A DNA stretch of 64,000 nucleotides from Pseudodonghicola sp048268305 (GCF_048268305.1 NZ_JBLWVT010000009.1:62001-126000), one strand, 5' to 3'. Counted from the first letter of the stretch, positions 15,436 to 26,414 are shown. Numbers and translations are program-made. The notes: generated by a model not told the origin, from the letters alone.

Positions 15436-16364
15436 TCCACCACGCCCCCGGTCACCGTGGTCAGGTTGTAAAGCTCGGACGGCTCGATCAGCAGTTCCAG
15501 CGCCAGCTTGCCGCAGACCGCCAGCACCAGCGCCGCCAGCAGCACGCGCAGTTGCTCGGCCTTCAGCTTCAGTCCGATCTGGGCGCCGATCTGTGCCCCG
15601 ATCACCCCGCCCAGGATCAGGTAGACTGCCAGCACGATATCGACCGTCTGGTTGGTGACCGCATGCAGCATGGTGGTGAAGGCGGTGACGAAGATGATCT
15701 GGAACAGCGAGGTTCCCACCACCACCTTGGTCGGCATGCCGAGCAGGTAGATCATCGCCGGCACCATGATGAAGCCGCCGCCGACCCCCATGATCGCCGA
15801 CAGCACCCCCACCGCGAAGCCGACCAGCAGCGGCGGGATGACCGACATGTACTGGCCCGAGGCGCGAAAACGCATCTTGAAGGGCAGCGCGTGGATCAGC
15901 GTACGCGACCGTCGCCGTACCGGCTGCGCCGGCCCCTGGCGTCGCGACTTGCGCAGGGCGTTCAGGCTTTCGATGAACATCAGCCCGCCGATGACGCCCA
16001 GGAAGACGACATAGCAGAGGCTGACTAGCAGATCGACCTGGCCCAGGCTTTTCAGATAGTTGAAGACCCAGACGCCAAGCGCCGATCCGATCAGCCCGCC
16101 GATCAGCAGCACGGTTCCCATGCTCAGATCGACAGTGCGTCTTCGGAAATGCGCCAGCACCGCCGAGAAGGAGGAGGCGACGATCTGGTTGGCGCCGGTC
16201 GCCACCGCGACAGAGGGCGGCACGCCGATGAAGAACAGCAGAGGCGTGATCAGAAAGCCGCCGCCGACGCCGAACATGCCCGACAGAATGCCCACAATCC
16301 CGCCCAGCCCCAAAAGCAGGACCGCATTGACGGAAACTTCGGCGACCGGCAGGTAGGTTTGCAT
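15432..16364 (-). CDS. Sulfite exporter TauE/SafE family permease
   Basis: This 310-residue protein has about eight hydrophobic helices in two repeats. Each repeat carries the TSUP glycine motif: GILSGMFGVGGGFLITPLL near residue 25 and GVLSAIMGVGGGFIMVP near 187. A basic cytoplasmic loop (RKSRRQ...RRRSRT) separates the halves. Members export sulfite, sulfonates or similar organic anions; the substrate here is unknown. It is the first gene of a two-gene unit with TIGR02186. Confidence 0.88.
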   Translation of the reverse strand: MQTYLPVAEVSVNAVLLLGLGGIVGILSGMFGVGGGFLITPLLFFIGVPPSVAVATGANQIVASSFSAVLAHFRRRTVDLSMGTVLLIGGLIGSALGVWVFNYLKSLGQVDLLVSLCYVVFLGVIGGLMFIESLNALRKSRRQGPAQPVRRRSRTLIHALPFKMRFRASGQYMSVIPPLLVGFAVGVLSAIMGVGGGFIMVPAMIYLLGMPTKVVVGTSLFQIIFVTAFTTMLHAVTNQTVDIVLAVYLILGGVIGAQIGAQIGLKLKAEQLRVLLAALVLAVCGKLALELLIEPSELYNLTTVTGGVVE

Positions 16365-16437
16365 AAGGGTTGTTAGGATCCCGTGTTCATTGCGTCAATT
16401 CACAATCCTGGCTGCCCGGGGGAGGGATGGGAAATTC

Positions 16438-17406
16438 TCATCGCTCCTTCACATAGGCCTCGCCGCCGGCACGCGGCGGGATCGCCTTGCCGACGAAGCC
16501 GGCCAGAATCACCACCGTGAGGATATAGGGCAGCGCGTCCATCGCCTGCACCGGGATCGTCACGCCTCCGATATCGATGTTCTGATACCGCAATGCGACA
16601 GCCTGCAGAAATCCGAACAGCAGGCAGGCCCAAAGCGCGTGCCAGGGGCGCCATTTGGCGAAGATCAACGCGGCCAGCGCGATGAAGCCGCGGCCGGCGG
16701 TCATGTCCTTGACGAATCCCGCCTGCAGCGCGGTCGCCAGATAGGCGCCGGCCACACCGCAGAGAAGCCCGCAGATCGCCACCGCTGCAAAGCGCAACCG
16801 CACGACCGAGACGCCGGCGGTATCGACCGCGGCGGGGTTTTCCCCCACGGCGCGCAGGCGCAGGCCGAAGCGGGTGCGATAGAGGATCCACCAGCTTGCC
16901 GGAACGGCGAGAAAGGCGACATAGACCAGGATCGAATGGCCCGACAGCAGTTCGGAATAGACCGGCCCGATCACCGGCACCGGGGCGAGGGTCTGGGCAA
17001 GGGGCAGCTCGATCGGGGTGAAGCGGGCTCCGCCGATCAGCGACGGGGTTCGGCCGCCCTGCTGGAACCAGTCCTGGGCGATCAGCACCGTCAGCCCGGC
17101 GGCCAGGAAGTTGATCGCGACGCCGGAAATCAACTGATTGCCGCGGAAGGTGATCGCCGCCACCCCATGGAGCGCCGCCAGCATCATCGAGGCGGCCATC
17201 CCGGCCAGCAGCCCCAGCCAGACCGATCCGGTGACCGAGGCGATCGCGGCCGAGAAGAAGGCTGCCATCAGCATCTTGCCCTCAAGCCCGATGTCAAAGA
17301 CCCCGGCGCGCTCGGAAAAGAGCCCGGCCAGACAGGCCAGCAGCAGCGGGGTGGAGAGCCGGATGGTGCTGTCGAGCACCGGGATCAGCGAAAGGAGGTC
17401 CATCAT
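16438..17406 (-). CDS. BMP-type nucleoside ABC transporter permease 2
   Basis: This 322-residue polytopic protein carries the BPD_transp_2 signature FSERAGVFDIGLEGKML near residue 27, typical of the second permease (YufQ/NupQ type) of BmpA-linked transporters. The later block LRLRAVGENPAAVDTAGVSV also fits. It forms the membrane channel with the permease encoded just upstream and takes up nucleosides or related ligands. Its ATG overlaps the upstream permease stop. It is the last gene of the four-gene operon. Confidence 0.9.
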   Translation of the reverse strand: MMDLLSLIPVLDSTIRLSTPLLLACLAGLFSERAGVFDIGLEGKMLMAAFFSAAIASVTGSVWLGLLAGMAASMMLAALHGVAAITFRGNQLISGVAINFLAAGLTVLIAQDWFQQGGRTPSLIGGARFTPIELPLAQTLAPVPVIGPVYSELLSGHSILVYVAFLAVPASWWILYRTRFGLRLRAVGENPAAVDTAGVSVVRLRFAAVAICGLLCGVAGAYLATALQAGFVKDMTAGRGFIALAALIFAKWRPWHALWACLLFGFLQAVALRYQNIDIGGVTIPVQAMDALPYILTVVILAGFVGKAIPPRAGGEAYVKER

Positions 17407-18497
17407 GCGCGTCCTTTCCTGAGGCTCAGGAACAGTTTCTCGATCGGCATCCGCACCATATTGTCGAGCGCCCCGGTGAACAGGATCACCAGCGCCTGGA
17501 TCACCACGATCAGCTCAGCCGGGATCTTGGTCCAGAGCGCCAGTTCGGCGCCCCCTTGATAGAGAAAGCCGAACAGGAGGGCGGCGAGGAAGACACCGAA
17601 GGGATGACTGCGGCCCATCAGCGCCACCGCGATGCCGATGAAGCCGGCGCCCTCGGTGGCGTTCAACATCAGCCTTTCGGCCTCTCCCATCACGTTGTTG
17701 ATCGCCATCATGCCGGCGAGCCCGCCCGAGATCAGCATGGCGACCATGGTGATCCGCACCGGCGAGATGCCGGCATAGAGCGCGCCGGTCTCGGAATGGC
17801 CATAGGCGCGGATCTCGTATCCGAGCCGGGTGCGCCAGATCAGCAGCCAGACCAGCACGCAGGCGGCCACGGCGACCAACAGGCTGACGTTCGCAGGCGC
17901 GGCCTTGGAAAAGTGGATGCCGATCGGTGCCAGCAGCTCGTGCAGGGTGGGCAGGTGCACGGTGCCGGGAAAGCGCGCCGTGGCGGTGTCCATCGACCCC
18001 TTGGGGCGCATCAGGTTGACCAGCAGGTAATTCAGCACCGCCGAGGCGATGAAGTTGAACATGATGGTGGTGATCACGATGTGGCTGCCGCGCTTGGCCT
18101 GCAACCAGGCCGGGATCGCCGCCCAGGCCGCGCCAAACAGCGCGGCAAGCGCGCCGGCACCGATCAGCGCCAGGGTCCAATGCGGCCAGGGGATATAGAG
18201 ACAGGCAATCGCCACGCCCAGCCCGCCCAGCATCGCCTGACCCTCGCCGCCGATGTTGAACAGCCGGGCATGGAAGGCCACCGCCACTGCCAGCCCGGTG
18301 AACATGAAATTCGTCGCGTAATAAAGCGTGTAGCCCCAGCCATTGGTCGACCCCAGCGCGCCGGAGACCATCATCTTGACCGCCGCCACCGGATCTTCGC
18401 CAATGGCGAGGATCAGCAGGGCCGACAGGATTGCGGCAAGGATCAGGCTGATCAGCGGGATCAGCACCACATCGGCCCATTTGGGCATCTTGTCCAT
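17403..18497 (-). CDS. BMP-type nucleoside ABC transporter permease 1
   Basis: This 364-residue membrane protein has the matching YufP/NupP features: GLAVAVAFHARLFNIGGEGQ (about residues 70-90) and YEIRAYGHSETGALYAGIS. About eight to ten helices are expected. The ATG at 18497 or the GTG at 18500 just before it can serve as start; AGAGG upstream suits both. The stop overlaps the next permease by 4 bp, and 61 bp separate it from the ATPase gene upstream. Confidence 0.9.
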   Translation of the reverse strand: MDKMPKWADVVLIPLISLILAAILSALLILAIGEDPVAAVKMMVSGALGSTNGWGYTLYYATNFMFTGLAVAVAFHARLFNIGGEGQAMLGGLGVAIACLYIPWPHWTLALIGAGALAALFGAAWAAIPAWLQAKRGSHIVITTIMFNFIASAVLNYLLVNLMRPKGSMDTATARFPGTVHLPTLHELLAPIGIHFSKAAPANVSLLVAVAACVLVWLLIWRTRLGYEIRAYGHSETGALYAGISPVRITMVAMLISGGLAGMMAINNVMGEAERLMLNATEGAGFIGIAVALMGRSHPFGVFLAALLFGFLYQGGAELALWTKIPAELIVVIQALVILFTGALDNMVRMPIEKLFLSLRKGRA

Positions 18498-18558
18498 CAC
18501 GGGGCCTCTGCAAGTGTGTGCGGGTCTGCGGCCTGGTCAAAGAGTTGTCCAATGCGCA

Positions 18559-20121
<1,563 letters not shown>

Positions 20122-20123
20122 GC

Positions 20124-21119
20124 TCAGAAGCTCAGCACCGGGCAGCTGTCGTCGGACATATAGTCATGCACTTTCAGCTCGCCACTGGCGATCTTGGCGG
20201 CGGCGGCGTCGACGGCGGATTTCATCTCGGGGCTGATCAGCGGCGCATTGAAGTCGTCGAGCGCATAGCCGACGCCGTCATTGTCGACACCCATCACCAT
20301 CAGGCCGGTCTTCATGTCAGGACCGTCCTTGAAGGCGTCATAGACCGCATTGTCGACCCGTTTGGTCATCGAGGTCAGAACCTTGCCGGGGTGCATGTAG
20401 TTCTGGTTGCTGTCCACCCCGATCGACAGGATCCCCTCGTCGGCGGCGGTCTGCAGCACGCCCACGCCGGTGGCGCCGGCGGCGGCATAGATCACATCGG
20501 CACCCTGGCTGATCTGCGCCTTGGTCAGCTCCGATCCCTTCACCGGGTCGTTCCAGGCGGCCGGCGTGGTGCCGGTCATGTTGGAGATCACCTTGGCATC
20601 CGGTTTCGCCGCCAGCACCCCTTCGGCATAGCCGCAGGCGAATTTGCGGATCAGCGGAATATCCATGCCGCCGATGAAGCCGACGGTGCCGGATTTCGAC
20701 GCCATCGCCGCCAGCATGCCGACCAGATAGGAGCCTTCGTTTTCGTTGAAAATGACCGAGCGGACGTTCGGTGCGTCCACCACCATGTCGATGATGACGA
20801 ATTTGGTATCGGGGTAATCGCCGGCGACTTGCCCCAGAGCATCGGCAAAGGAGAAGCCCGCCATCACGATCGGATTGGCGCCGGCCTCGGCAAAGCGGCG
20901 CAGCGCCTGTTCGCGCTGGGCCTCGGATTGCAGTTCGATATCGCGGAAGCTGCCGCCGGTTTCCTTGGCCCAGCGTTCGGCGCCATTATAGGCCGCCTCG
21001 TTGAAGGATTTGTCGAATTTGCCACCGAGATCGTAGATCAGCGCCGGCTCTGCAAGCGCGGCGCCGGCCATCAGGGCAGAAGCGGCGGCGGCGCTGAGAA
21101 AGGATTTCATGAAAGTCAT
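20124..21119 (-). CDS. BMP family substrate-binding protein (PnrA/BmpA-like)
   Basis: This 331-residue periplasmic protein has an Ala-rich signal peptide cleaved near AALAEPALIYD. The mature N-terminus YDLGGKFDKSFNEAAYNG is the BMP/PnrA signature, whose Phe/Asp residues contact nucleosides. There is no lipobox cysteine, so it is soluble rather than a lipoprotein. It is the first gene of the transporter operon, with GGGAG 8 bp before the ATG. Purine nucleosides are the likeliest ligand by family, which would fit deoD elsewhere in the window. Confidence 0.9.
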   Translation of the reverse strand: MTFMKSFLSAAAASALMAGAALAEPALIYDLGGKFDKSFNEAAYNGAERWAKETGGSFRDIELQSEAQREQALRRFAEAGANPIVMAGFSFADALGQVAGDYPDTKFVIIDMVVDAPNVRSVIFNENEGSYLVGMLAAMASKSGTVGFIGGMDIPLIRKFACGYAEGVLAAKPDAKVISNMTGTTPAAWNDPVKGSELTKAQISQGADVIYAAAGATGVGVLQTAADEGILSIGVDSNQNYMHPGKVLTSMTKRVDNAVYDAFKDGPDMKTGLMVMGVDNDGVGYALDDFNAPLISPEMKSAVDAAAAKIASGELKVHDYMSDDSCPVLSF

Positions 21120-21262
21120 AAGAGGTGCTCCCGGTTCGATCTTCTTTGGTGGGGCGATGGGGCAAAGCCACAGGCCCGGTCTCGGCGCCTAGGCCGGCCA
21201 AGAGCAATTAAGCCCGGAGCCCCGGGAGAGGGTCAACAGGTTTTTGACCGGGTGGTGGAGGA

Positions 21263-21691
21263 TCACGCGGGAGTTTCGCGCAGCAGCGCCCGGCCCATCA
21301 AAATCGCATCACTCGCAGGGGCTTGCGGTCGCGGATAATAGCCACACCGCAGCCCGATCCGCTGGTATCCGCAGGCCTCATAAAGCGCGATGGCACCCGG
21401 ATTGTCGGCCGCGACCTCGAGAAAGGCGCGGGCGGCGCCGCGGGCGGTGGCCTCGGCCTGCCAGACGGTCGTCAGGGCGCGGGCCAGGCCCTGACGCTGG
21501 TGGTCCGGATGGGTGGCGATGGTCAAGAGCTCCGCCTCGTCGGCGATCACCCGGATCAGCGCGAAACAGCGGGTATCGCCGCAGGCGAAGGCGCCCGACA
21601 TCGTGAGAAGATCGGCGAATTCGTCGCTGCGCCAGGGGCGGGATTGGGTGAAGGCGGCGGCATGGGTGGCCGCCATATCCTCGGGCCTCAT
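21263..21691 (-). CDS. rimI: RimI-like ribosomal-protein-alanine N-acetyltransferase
   Basis: This 142-residue GNAT protein has the acetyl-CoA binding block ATHPDHQRQGLARAL and the C-terminal NPGAIALYEACGYQRIG. The family acetylates the N-terminus of ribosomal protein S18. Pairing with tsaB is the common rimI arrangement in many bacteria and supports the name. The ATG overlaps the tsaB stop in ATGA, which sets the start; the longer frame upstream is antisense-like noise. Confidence 0.82.
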   Translation of the reverse strand: MRPEDMAATHAAAFTQSRPWRSDEFADLLTMSGAFACGDTRCFALIRVIADEAELLTIATHPDHQRQGLARALTTVWQAEATARGAARAFLEVAADNPGAIALYEACGYQRIGLRCGYYPRPQAPASDAILMGRALLRETPA

Positions 21692-22338
21692 CAATCCAGC
21701 AGAACCGGCGGCGCGTCGCGCGGCGGCGCCGCATCGGCGGGACGCAGGTAGAGCGGGCGGGGCAGGGGGGCGTCGCCGCCCAGGCGCGCCGCTGCAGCGC
21801 GGGCGATCGCCTCGGCCAGGGGCCAATGGGGCGGCAGGGCGCAGCCGCCGGTCAGCCTTGCCAGCGCTTCGGACTCGGCGCCGACGACGGCAAGGCCGCT
21901 GCGGCGCAGATCGGCGGGAAGCTCTTCGGGCAGGAGCGGGCCCAGCGGTGTCCCGCCGGGGGCCTGCAGATAGACCGCCCCGCGCGGGGCCGTGACCGAG
22001 GCCAGCACCGGTTCGGCCAATCCGGTGCCGAGCGCCTCGAAGGTCGATACCCCGATCGCCGGCACCTTCAGCCCCAGCGCCAGCCCGCGCGCGGCGGCCA
22101 CCGCGATGCGGATGCCGGTGAAATTGCCGGGGCCTTCGCCCACCGCCAGCGCGGTCAGATCCTGCCAGCCTTGGCCGGCCTCGGCCAGCAGCTCCTCAAG
22201 GAGCGGCAGCAGCCGTTCGGCCTGGCCGCGCCCCATCTCCTCGGTCCGCGCGGCAACCAGCCGGTCAGCCGAGACGAGCGCGGCCGCGCAATGCGCGGCC
22301 GATGTATCAAACGCCAGGATCAGCGGGGCTTGGGTCAT
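21691..22338 (-). CDS. tsaB: tRNA threonylcarbamoyladenosine biosynthesis protein TsaB
   Basis: This 215-residue member of the ASKHA fold starts LILAFDTSAAHCAAAL and carries the TsaB signature VGEGPGNFTGIRIAVAAARG near residue 67. TsaB acts with TsaD and TsaE to place t6A on ANN-decoding tRNAs. It is translationally coupled to rimI and starts 11 bp after the Nfu gene. Confidence 0.92.
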   Translation of the reverse strand: MTQAPLILAFDTSAAHCAAALVSADRLVAARTEEMGRGQAERLLPLLEELLAEAGQGWQDLTALAVGEGPGNFTGIRIAVAAARGLALGLKVPAIGVSTFEALGTGLAEPVLASVTAPRGAVYLQAPGGTPLGPLLPEELPADLRRSGLAVVGAESEALARLTGGCALPPHWPLAEAIARAAAARLGGDAPLPRPLYLRPADAAPPRDAPPVLLD

Positions 22339-22349
22339 GCCGGGCAGGT

Positions 22350-22913
22350 TCAGGCCGAGACCGAGCGCACTTCGATCACTTCGGGGATGTAATGGCGCAG
22401 CAGGTTCTCGATCCCCATCTTCAGGGTCAGCGTGGAAGAGGGGCAGCCGGCGCAGGCGCCCTGCATGTGCAGATAGACCACGCCGCGATCGAAGCCGTAA
22501 AAGGTGATGTCGCCGCCGTCCTGAGCCACCGCCGGGCGCACCCGGCTGTCCAGCAGTTCCTTGATCTGGCCGACGATTTCCTCATCCTCGCCGCTGAACT
22601 CGGCATGGCCGGAGGCGTTGGAGCCTTCGCCTTCCATCACCGGGGCGCCGGACTGGTAATGTTCCATGATCGCGCCGAGGATCGCCGGTTTCACGTGATC
22701 CCATTCGACCGCCTCATCCTTGGTCACGGTGACGAAGTCATTGCCGAAGAACACGCCGGTCACGCCCTTCACGGCGAAGATGCGCGCCGCCAGCGGCGAT
22801 TTCGCGGCGGCGTCGGCCGAGGGGAAATCGGCGGTGCCGGCCTCAAGCACGGCCTGGCCGGGCAGGAATTTCAGCGTTGCCGGGTTCGGGGTCGATTCGG
22901 TTTGAATAAACAT
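22350..22913 (-). CDS. Nfu-type iron-sulfur cluster carrier protein
   Basis: This 187-residue protein begins MFIQTESTPNPATLKFLPG, the Nfu N-terminal domain, and ends with a NifU C-terminal domain holding the cluster motif CAGCPSS near residue 157. It likely carries Fe-S clusters to targets such as the SdhB-type proteins. The ATG at 22913 gives the conserved N-terminus; an ATG 27 bp upstream adds only basic residues. It heads a minus-strand group with tsaB and rimI. Confidence 0.92.
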   Translation of the reverse strand: MFIQTESTPNPATLKFLPGQAVLEAGTADFPSADAAAKSPLAARIFAVKGVTGVFFGNDFVTVTKDEAVEWDHVKPAILGAIMEHYQSGAPVMEGEGSNASGHAEFSGEDEEIVGQIKELLDSRVRPAVAQDGGDITFYGFDRGVVYLHMQGACAGCPSSTLTLKMGIENLLRHYIPEVIEVRSVSA

Positions 22914-23043
22914 CTTTTGCACACCTTTCCTCGGTTGCAATCTATATGCGCTCCGCCCCTGATCGCGTCAAGCTTTGGAACGGTTCTAAATACGTGGCAT
23001 GGTGCCGCTCGCCGTGCCCTCCGAGCGCGTCGCGTGGGGCCGG

Positions 23044-23499
23044 TCAGGTGATCGCTTCGAGCTTTTCCTTGCTCAGATCGCCGGGCACGATGGTGATCGG
23101 GATCGGCAGGCTGCCCGAGTTCTTCGACAGCTGGGTGACCAGCGGGCCTGGTCCCTTGCGGCCGGTCCCGGCCCCCAGAACAAGCACGCCGATGCTGGGG
23201 TCTTCCTTGACCTGTTCGATGATTTCATCGACCGGCTGGCCTTCGCGGATCACCAGCTCCGGATCGACATTCTGCTTGTCGCGCATCCACTTGGCGAAGA
23301 CCTCGAAATGGGCGTGAATACGCTCCCGGGCCTCTTCGCGCATGACTTCACCGACGCCGATCCAGTGGTTGAACTCATCCGGCGGGATGACCGACAGGAT
23401 GATCACCCCGGCACCGGTATGGGCAGCCCGCATCGCGGCGAACCGCATGGCATTCAGACACTCGCGGCTGTCATCCAGGACGACCATGAATTTGCGCAT
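23044..23499 (-). CDS. Universal stress protein (UspA family)
   Basis: This 151-residue single-domain Usp protein begins MRKFMVVLDDSRECLNAMRF, with the nucleotide-binding region completed by LVLGAGTGRKGPGPLVTQL (the G-2x-G-9x-G(S/T)-like motif) near residue 107. That motif suggests ATP binding. It is the only gene between Nfu and the aminotransferase, with gaps of 130 and 64 bp, so it may be monocistronic. Confidence 0.88.
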   Translation of the reverse strand: MRKFMVVLDDSRECLNAMRFAAMRAAHTGAGVIILSVIPPDEFNHWIGVGEVMREEARERIHAHFEVFAKWMRDKQNVDPELVIREGQPVDEIIEQVKEDPSIGVLVLGAGTGRKGPGPLVTQLSKNSGSLPIPITIVPGDLSKEKLEAIT

Positions 23500-23563
23500 C
23501 GGGGCAGTTCTCCTTCCGGCGGATCATGCCGCAAGGAGATCGGCCAAGCAAGCGGCAGCGCGC

Positions 23564-24427
23564 TCAGCGGGTCGAAGCGGCCCAGTCCCAGTACAGTTCG
23601 CGCGCGCGGCGGGTGACCGGGCCGATCTGGTAGCTGGTGTCGTCGAAGCCGATCACCGGGGTCACCTTGGTCAGGTTGCCCGAGAGGAAGACCTCGTCGG
23701 CGGCATGGAAATCCTCGAAACTCAGCACCGCCTCATGCACGGTGAAGCCATCGGCGCGCAGGTTCTTGATATGGCGCGCGCGGGTGATGCCTGACAGGAA
23801 GGTGCCGTTGGCGGCCGGGGTGAAAACCTCGCCGTCCTTGACCATGAAGACATTGGCGGTGGCGCTTTCGGCGACATTGCCCATCGCATCGGCCACCAGC
23901 GCGTTCGAGAAGCCCTTTGAGCGCGCTTCGGCCAGCATGCGGGCGTTGTTGGGATAAAGACAGCCGGCCTTGGCGTTGCAGACCGCGTTTTCCAGCACCG
24001 GGCGACGGAACCGGGTGCGGGTCAGCGTGGCACCGGCATCGGCCGGCGGCATCGGGATTTCCTCGAGACTGATGGCAAAGCCGGTCCGGTCGGGGCTGGG
24101 GATGATGGCGGTCGGATCGCCGTCGATACCCCAGTACATCGGCCGGATATAGACCGCGGCATCGGGGGCATAGGCCTTCAGCCCCTCCTTGACGATCTCG
24201 ACCATCTCGGCGTCGCCCACCGTCGGGGTCAGCATCAGCGCCTTGGCCGAGCGGTTGATGCGGGCGCAATGCAGGTCGAGGTCGGGGGTCATGCCGTTGA
24301 ACAGCCGCGCCCCGTCGAAGACGGTTGAGCCGAGCCAGGCGCCATGGTCGGCCGCCTGCATGACCGGAACATCGCCATCATGCCAGGTGCCGTTGAAATA
24401 GGTGCGGATATTGGTGCCGGTCGCCAT
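23564..24427 (-). CDS. ilvE: Branched-chain amino acid aminotransferase
   Basis: This 287-residue fold-IV PLP enzyme transfers amino groups to the 2-oxo acids of leucine, isoleucine and valine. Key blocks are FNGTWHDGDVPVMQAADHG at the start, VYIRPMYWG, the lysine-bearing NAKAGCLYPNNARM (Schiff-base Lys near residue 153) and GTFLSGITRARH. A D-amino acid aminotransferase or aminodeoxychorismate lyase has the same fold, but the length and motifs favour IlvE. No leucine-type leader was seen here, unlike leuA. Confidence 0.88.
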   Translation of the reverse strand: MATGTNIRTYFNGTWHDGDVPVMQAADHGAWLGSTVFDGARLFNGMTPDLDLHCARINRSAKALMLTPTVGDAEMVEIVKEGLKAYAPDAAVYIRPMYWGIDGDPTAIIPSPDRTGFAISLEEIPMPPADAGATLTRTRFRRPVLENAVCNAKAGCLYPNNARMLAEARSKGFSNALVADAMGNVAESATANVFMVKDGEVFTPAANGTFLSGITRARHIKNLRADGFTVHEAVLSFEDFHAADEVFLSGNLTKVTPVIGFDDTSYQIGPVTRRARELYWDWAASTR

Positions 24428-24557
24428 ATGCGTTCTCCCTTGGATCGGGCCCTTCAGTGGGGGCGACCCTAGGCCAGAAGACGCCGCAAGGTCCAGACCC
24501 CCCGGATGGCGCGGCCGGAGAGGGGGGCGGCCCGCCGGAGCAGGCCGCCGATTGGCT

Positions 24558-25589
24558 TCAGAGTTCGACCGGCCCGACCATGCCGATGATCTCGTAGGTT
24601 TTCTTCAGGATCGGTGCGGTGATCTCGCGGGCACGCTCGGCGCCGCGGGTCAGGATGCGGTCGATCTCGTCCTGATTGTCCATCAGCCGCGACATCTCGG
24701 TCGACACCGGGGCGAGTTGAGCGACCGCGAGATCCGCCAGAGCCGGCTTGAATTCCGAGAACGCCCGGCCACCGAAATCGGCCAGCACCTGATCGACGGT
24801 CTGATTGTTCAGCGCCGCGAAGATATTGACCAGATTGCGCGCCTCGGGCCGGTCCTCCAGCCCCTTGGCCTCGGAGGGCAGCGGCTCGGGGTCGGTCTTG
24901 GCCTTGCGGATCTTCTTGGCGATGGTGTCGGCATCGTCGGTCAGGTTGATCCGGCTGGCGTCCGAGGGATCGGACTTCGACATCTTCTTGGACCCGTCGC
25001 GCAGGCTCATCACCCTTGTGGCGGCGCCTTCGATCACCGGCTCGGTCAGCGGGAAGAAATCGACGCCATAATCGTGGTTGAACTTGGTGGCGATGTCGCG
25101 CGTCAGCTCGAGGTGCTGCTTCTGATCCTCGCCCACCGGCACGTGGGTGGCGTGATAGACCAGAATGTCGGCCGCCATCAGCGACGGATAGGCGAAGAGC
25201 CCGAGCGAGGCCGCCTCGGCGTTCTTGCCGGCGGTCTTGTCCTTCCACTGGGTCATGCGACCCATCCAGCCCATCCGGGCGACGCAGTTGAACACCCAGG
25301 CCAGTTGCGCGTGCTCGGGCACCTGGGACTGGTTGATCAGGATGGATTTCTCCGGGTCGATGCCGCTGGCGATGAAGCCGGCGCAAAGCTCGCGCGTCGA
25401 GCGGCGCAGATCGGCGGGGTCTTGCCAGACGGTGATCGCGTGCAGATCGACCATGCAATAGATGGTCTCGGTGCCGCGCTCTTGCCACTCGGCAAAGCGC
25501 TTCAATGCGCCAAGGTAATTGCCAAGGTGCAGGTTGCCCGAAGGCTGGATGCCGGAAAACACGCGGGGCGTGAACTCGGTCTCGGTCAT
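24558..25589 (-). CDS. trpS: Tryptophanyl-tRNA synthetase
   Basis: This 343-residue class I synthetase charges tRNA-Trp. The HIGH-like motif is in SGIQPSGNLHLGNYLGA (residues about 13-29) and the KMSKS loop is KKMSKSDPSD near 203. The ATG at 25589 follows GGGAG at 9-10 bp; a TTG 9 bp upstream sits too close to that site. It diverges from the rhomboid-fold gene. Confidence 0.96.
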   Translation of the reverse strand: MTETEFTPRVFSGIQPSGNLHLGNYLGALKRFAEWQERGTETIYCMVDLHAITVWQDPADLRRSTRELCAGFIASGIDPEKSILINQSQVPEHAQLAWVFNCVARMGWMGRMTQWKDKTAGKNAEAASLGLFAYPSLMAADILVYHATHVPVGEDQKQHLELTRDIATKFNHDYGVDFFPLTEPVIEGAATRVMSLRDGSKKMSKSDPSDASRINLTDDADTIAKKIRKAKTDPEPLPSEAKGLEDRPEARNLVNIFAALNNQTVDQVLADFGGRAFSEFKPALADLAVAQLAPVSTEMSRLMDNQDEIDRILTRGAERAREITAPILKKTYEIIGMVGPVEL

Positions 25590-25727
25590 CAGAGACAACT
25601 CCCGTCTGGTAAAAAGACCCTGTGTCGCTTACCCATGCGCCCAGGTGGCGTCAACAGGCGCCATGGTGTCGGCATGCAGGGCCGGCATGATCGACAGGCA
25701 GGACAGAGAAGCCAAGGAGCCCGAGCG

Positions 25728-26414
25728 ATGCAGCCAAACGAAAGACACCCCGCGGTCAATCCGCTGCCGCCGGTGGTGGTGGCGCTGTTCCTGGTGATCA
25801 TGGGGATCGAGATCACCTTCTGGCTCGCCTCGCAGGGGATGATCGGCGGCCCCTCGGCGGTGGGGTGGCGGCTCGAGGCGATCCAGCGCTATGCATTTTC
25901 GGCCCAGATCCTTGGCTGGATGATGGAAAGCGGCCATTGGCCGATGCAGCATCTGCTGCGCTTCGTCTCCTATGCCTTCGTGCACGTGAGCTTTACCCAG
26001 GCGCTGTTCGTCGGGGTCTTCGTGCTGGCGATGGGCAAGATGGTGGCCGAGATCTTCGGTAGCCTGGCGATGCTGCTGATCTATGTCGCCTCGGCCGCGG
26101 GCGGGGCGTTGATCTATGGGCTGATCCTGCCCGATCCGCTGCCGCTGATCGGCGGGTTCCCGGCGGTCTACGGGCTGATCGGCGCCTTCACCTATATCCT
26201 CTGGCGCCGGCTGGGCGCGGTGGGGGCGAACCAGCTGCGGGCGTTTTCGCTGATCGCGATGCTTCTGGGCATCCAGCTTCTGTTCGGGTTGATCTTCGGT
26301 GGCAATGTCGACTGGATCGCCGATCTGGGCGGCTTCCTGACCGGCTTTGCATTGTCTTTCGTCGTGGCGCCGGGCGGCTGGGGGCGGATCCGCAACAAGA
26401 TCCGCCACGACTGA
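25728..26414 (+). CDS. Rhomboid-fold membrane protein lacking catalytic residues
   Basis: This 228-residue protein has six membrane helices in the rhomboid pattern. The L1-loop histidine region is present (FVHVSFTQALF, His86). However, the active-site GxSG block reads GGFPAVYG (142-149), with Phe144 and Pro145 where Ser and Gly are expected. The TM6 His block reads ADLGGFLTG, with Asp199 for His. It is thus predicted to be an inactive pseudoprotease that may bind membrane proteins. AAGGAG precedes the ATG. The gene is divergent from trpS. Confidence 0.8.
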   Translation: MQPNERHPAVNPLPPVVVALFLVIMGIEITFWLASQGMIGGPSAVGWRLEAIQRYAFSAQILGWMMESGHWPMQHLLRFVSYAFVHVSFTQALFVGVFVLAMGKMVAEIFGSLAMLLIYVASAAGGALIYGLILPDPLPLIGGFPAVYGLIGAFTYILWRRLGAVGANQLRAFSLIAMLLGIQLLFGLIFGGNVDWIADLGGFLTGFALSFVVAPGGWGRIRNKIRHD

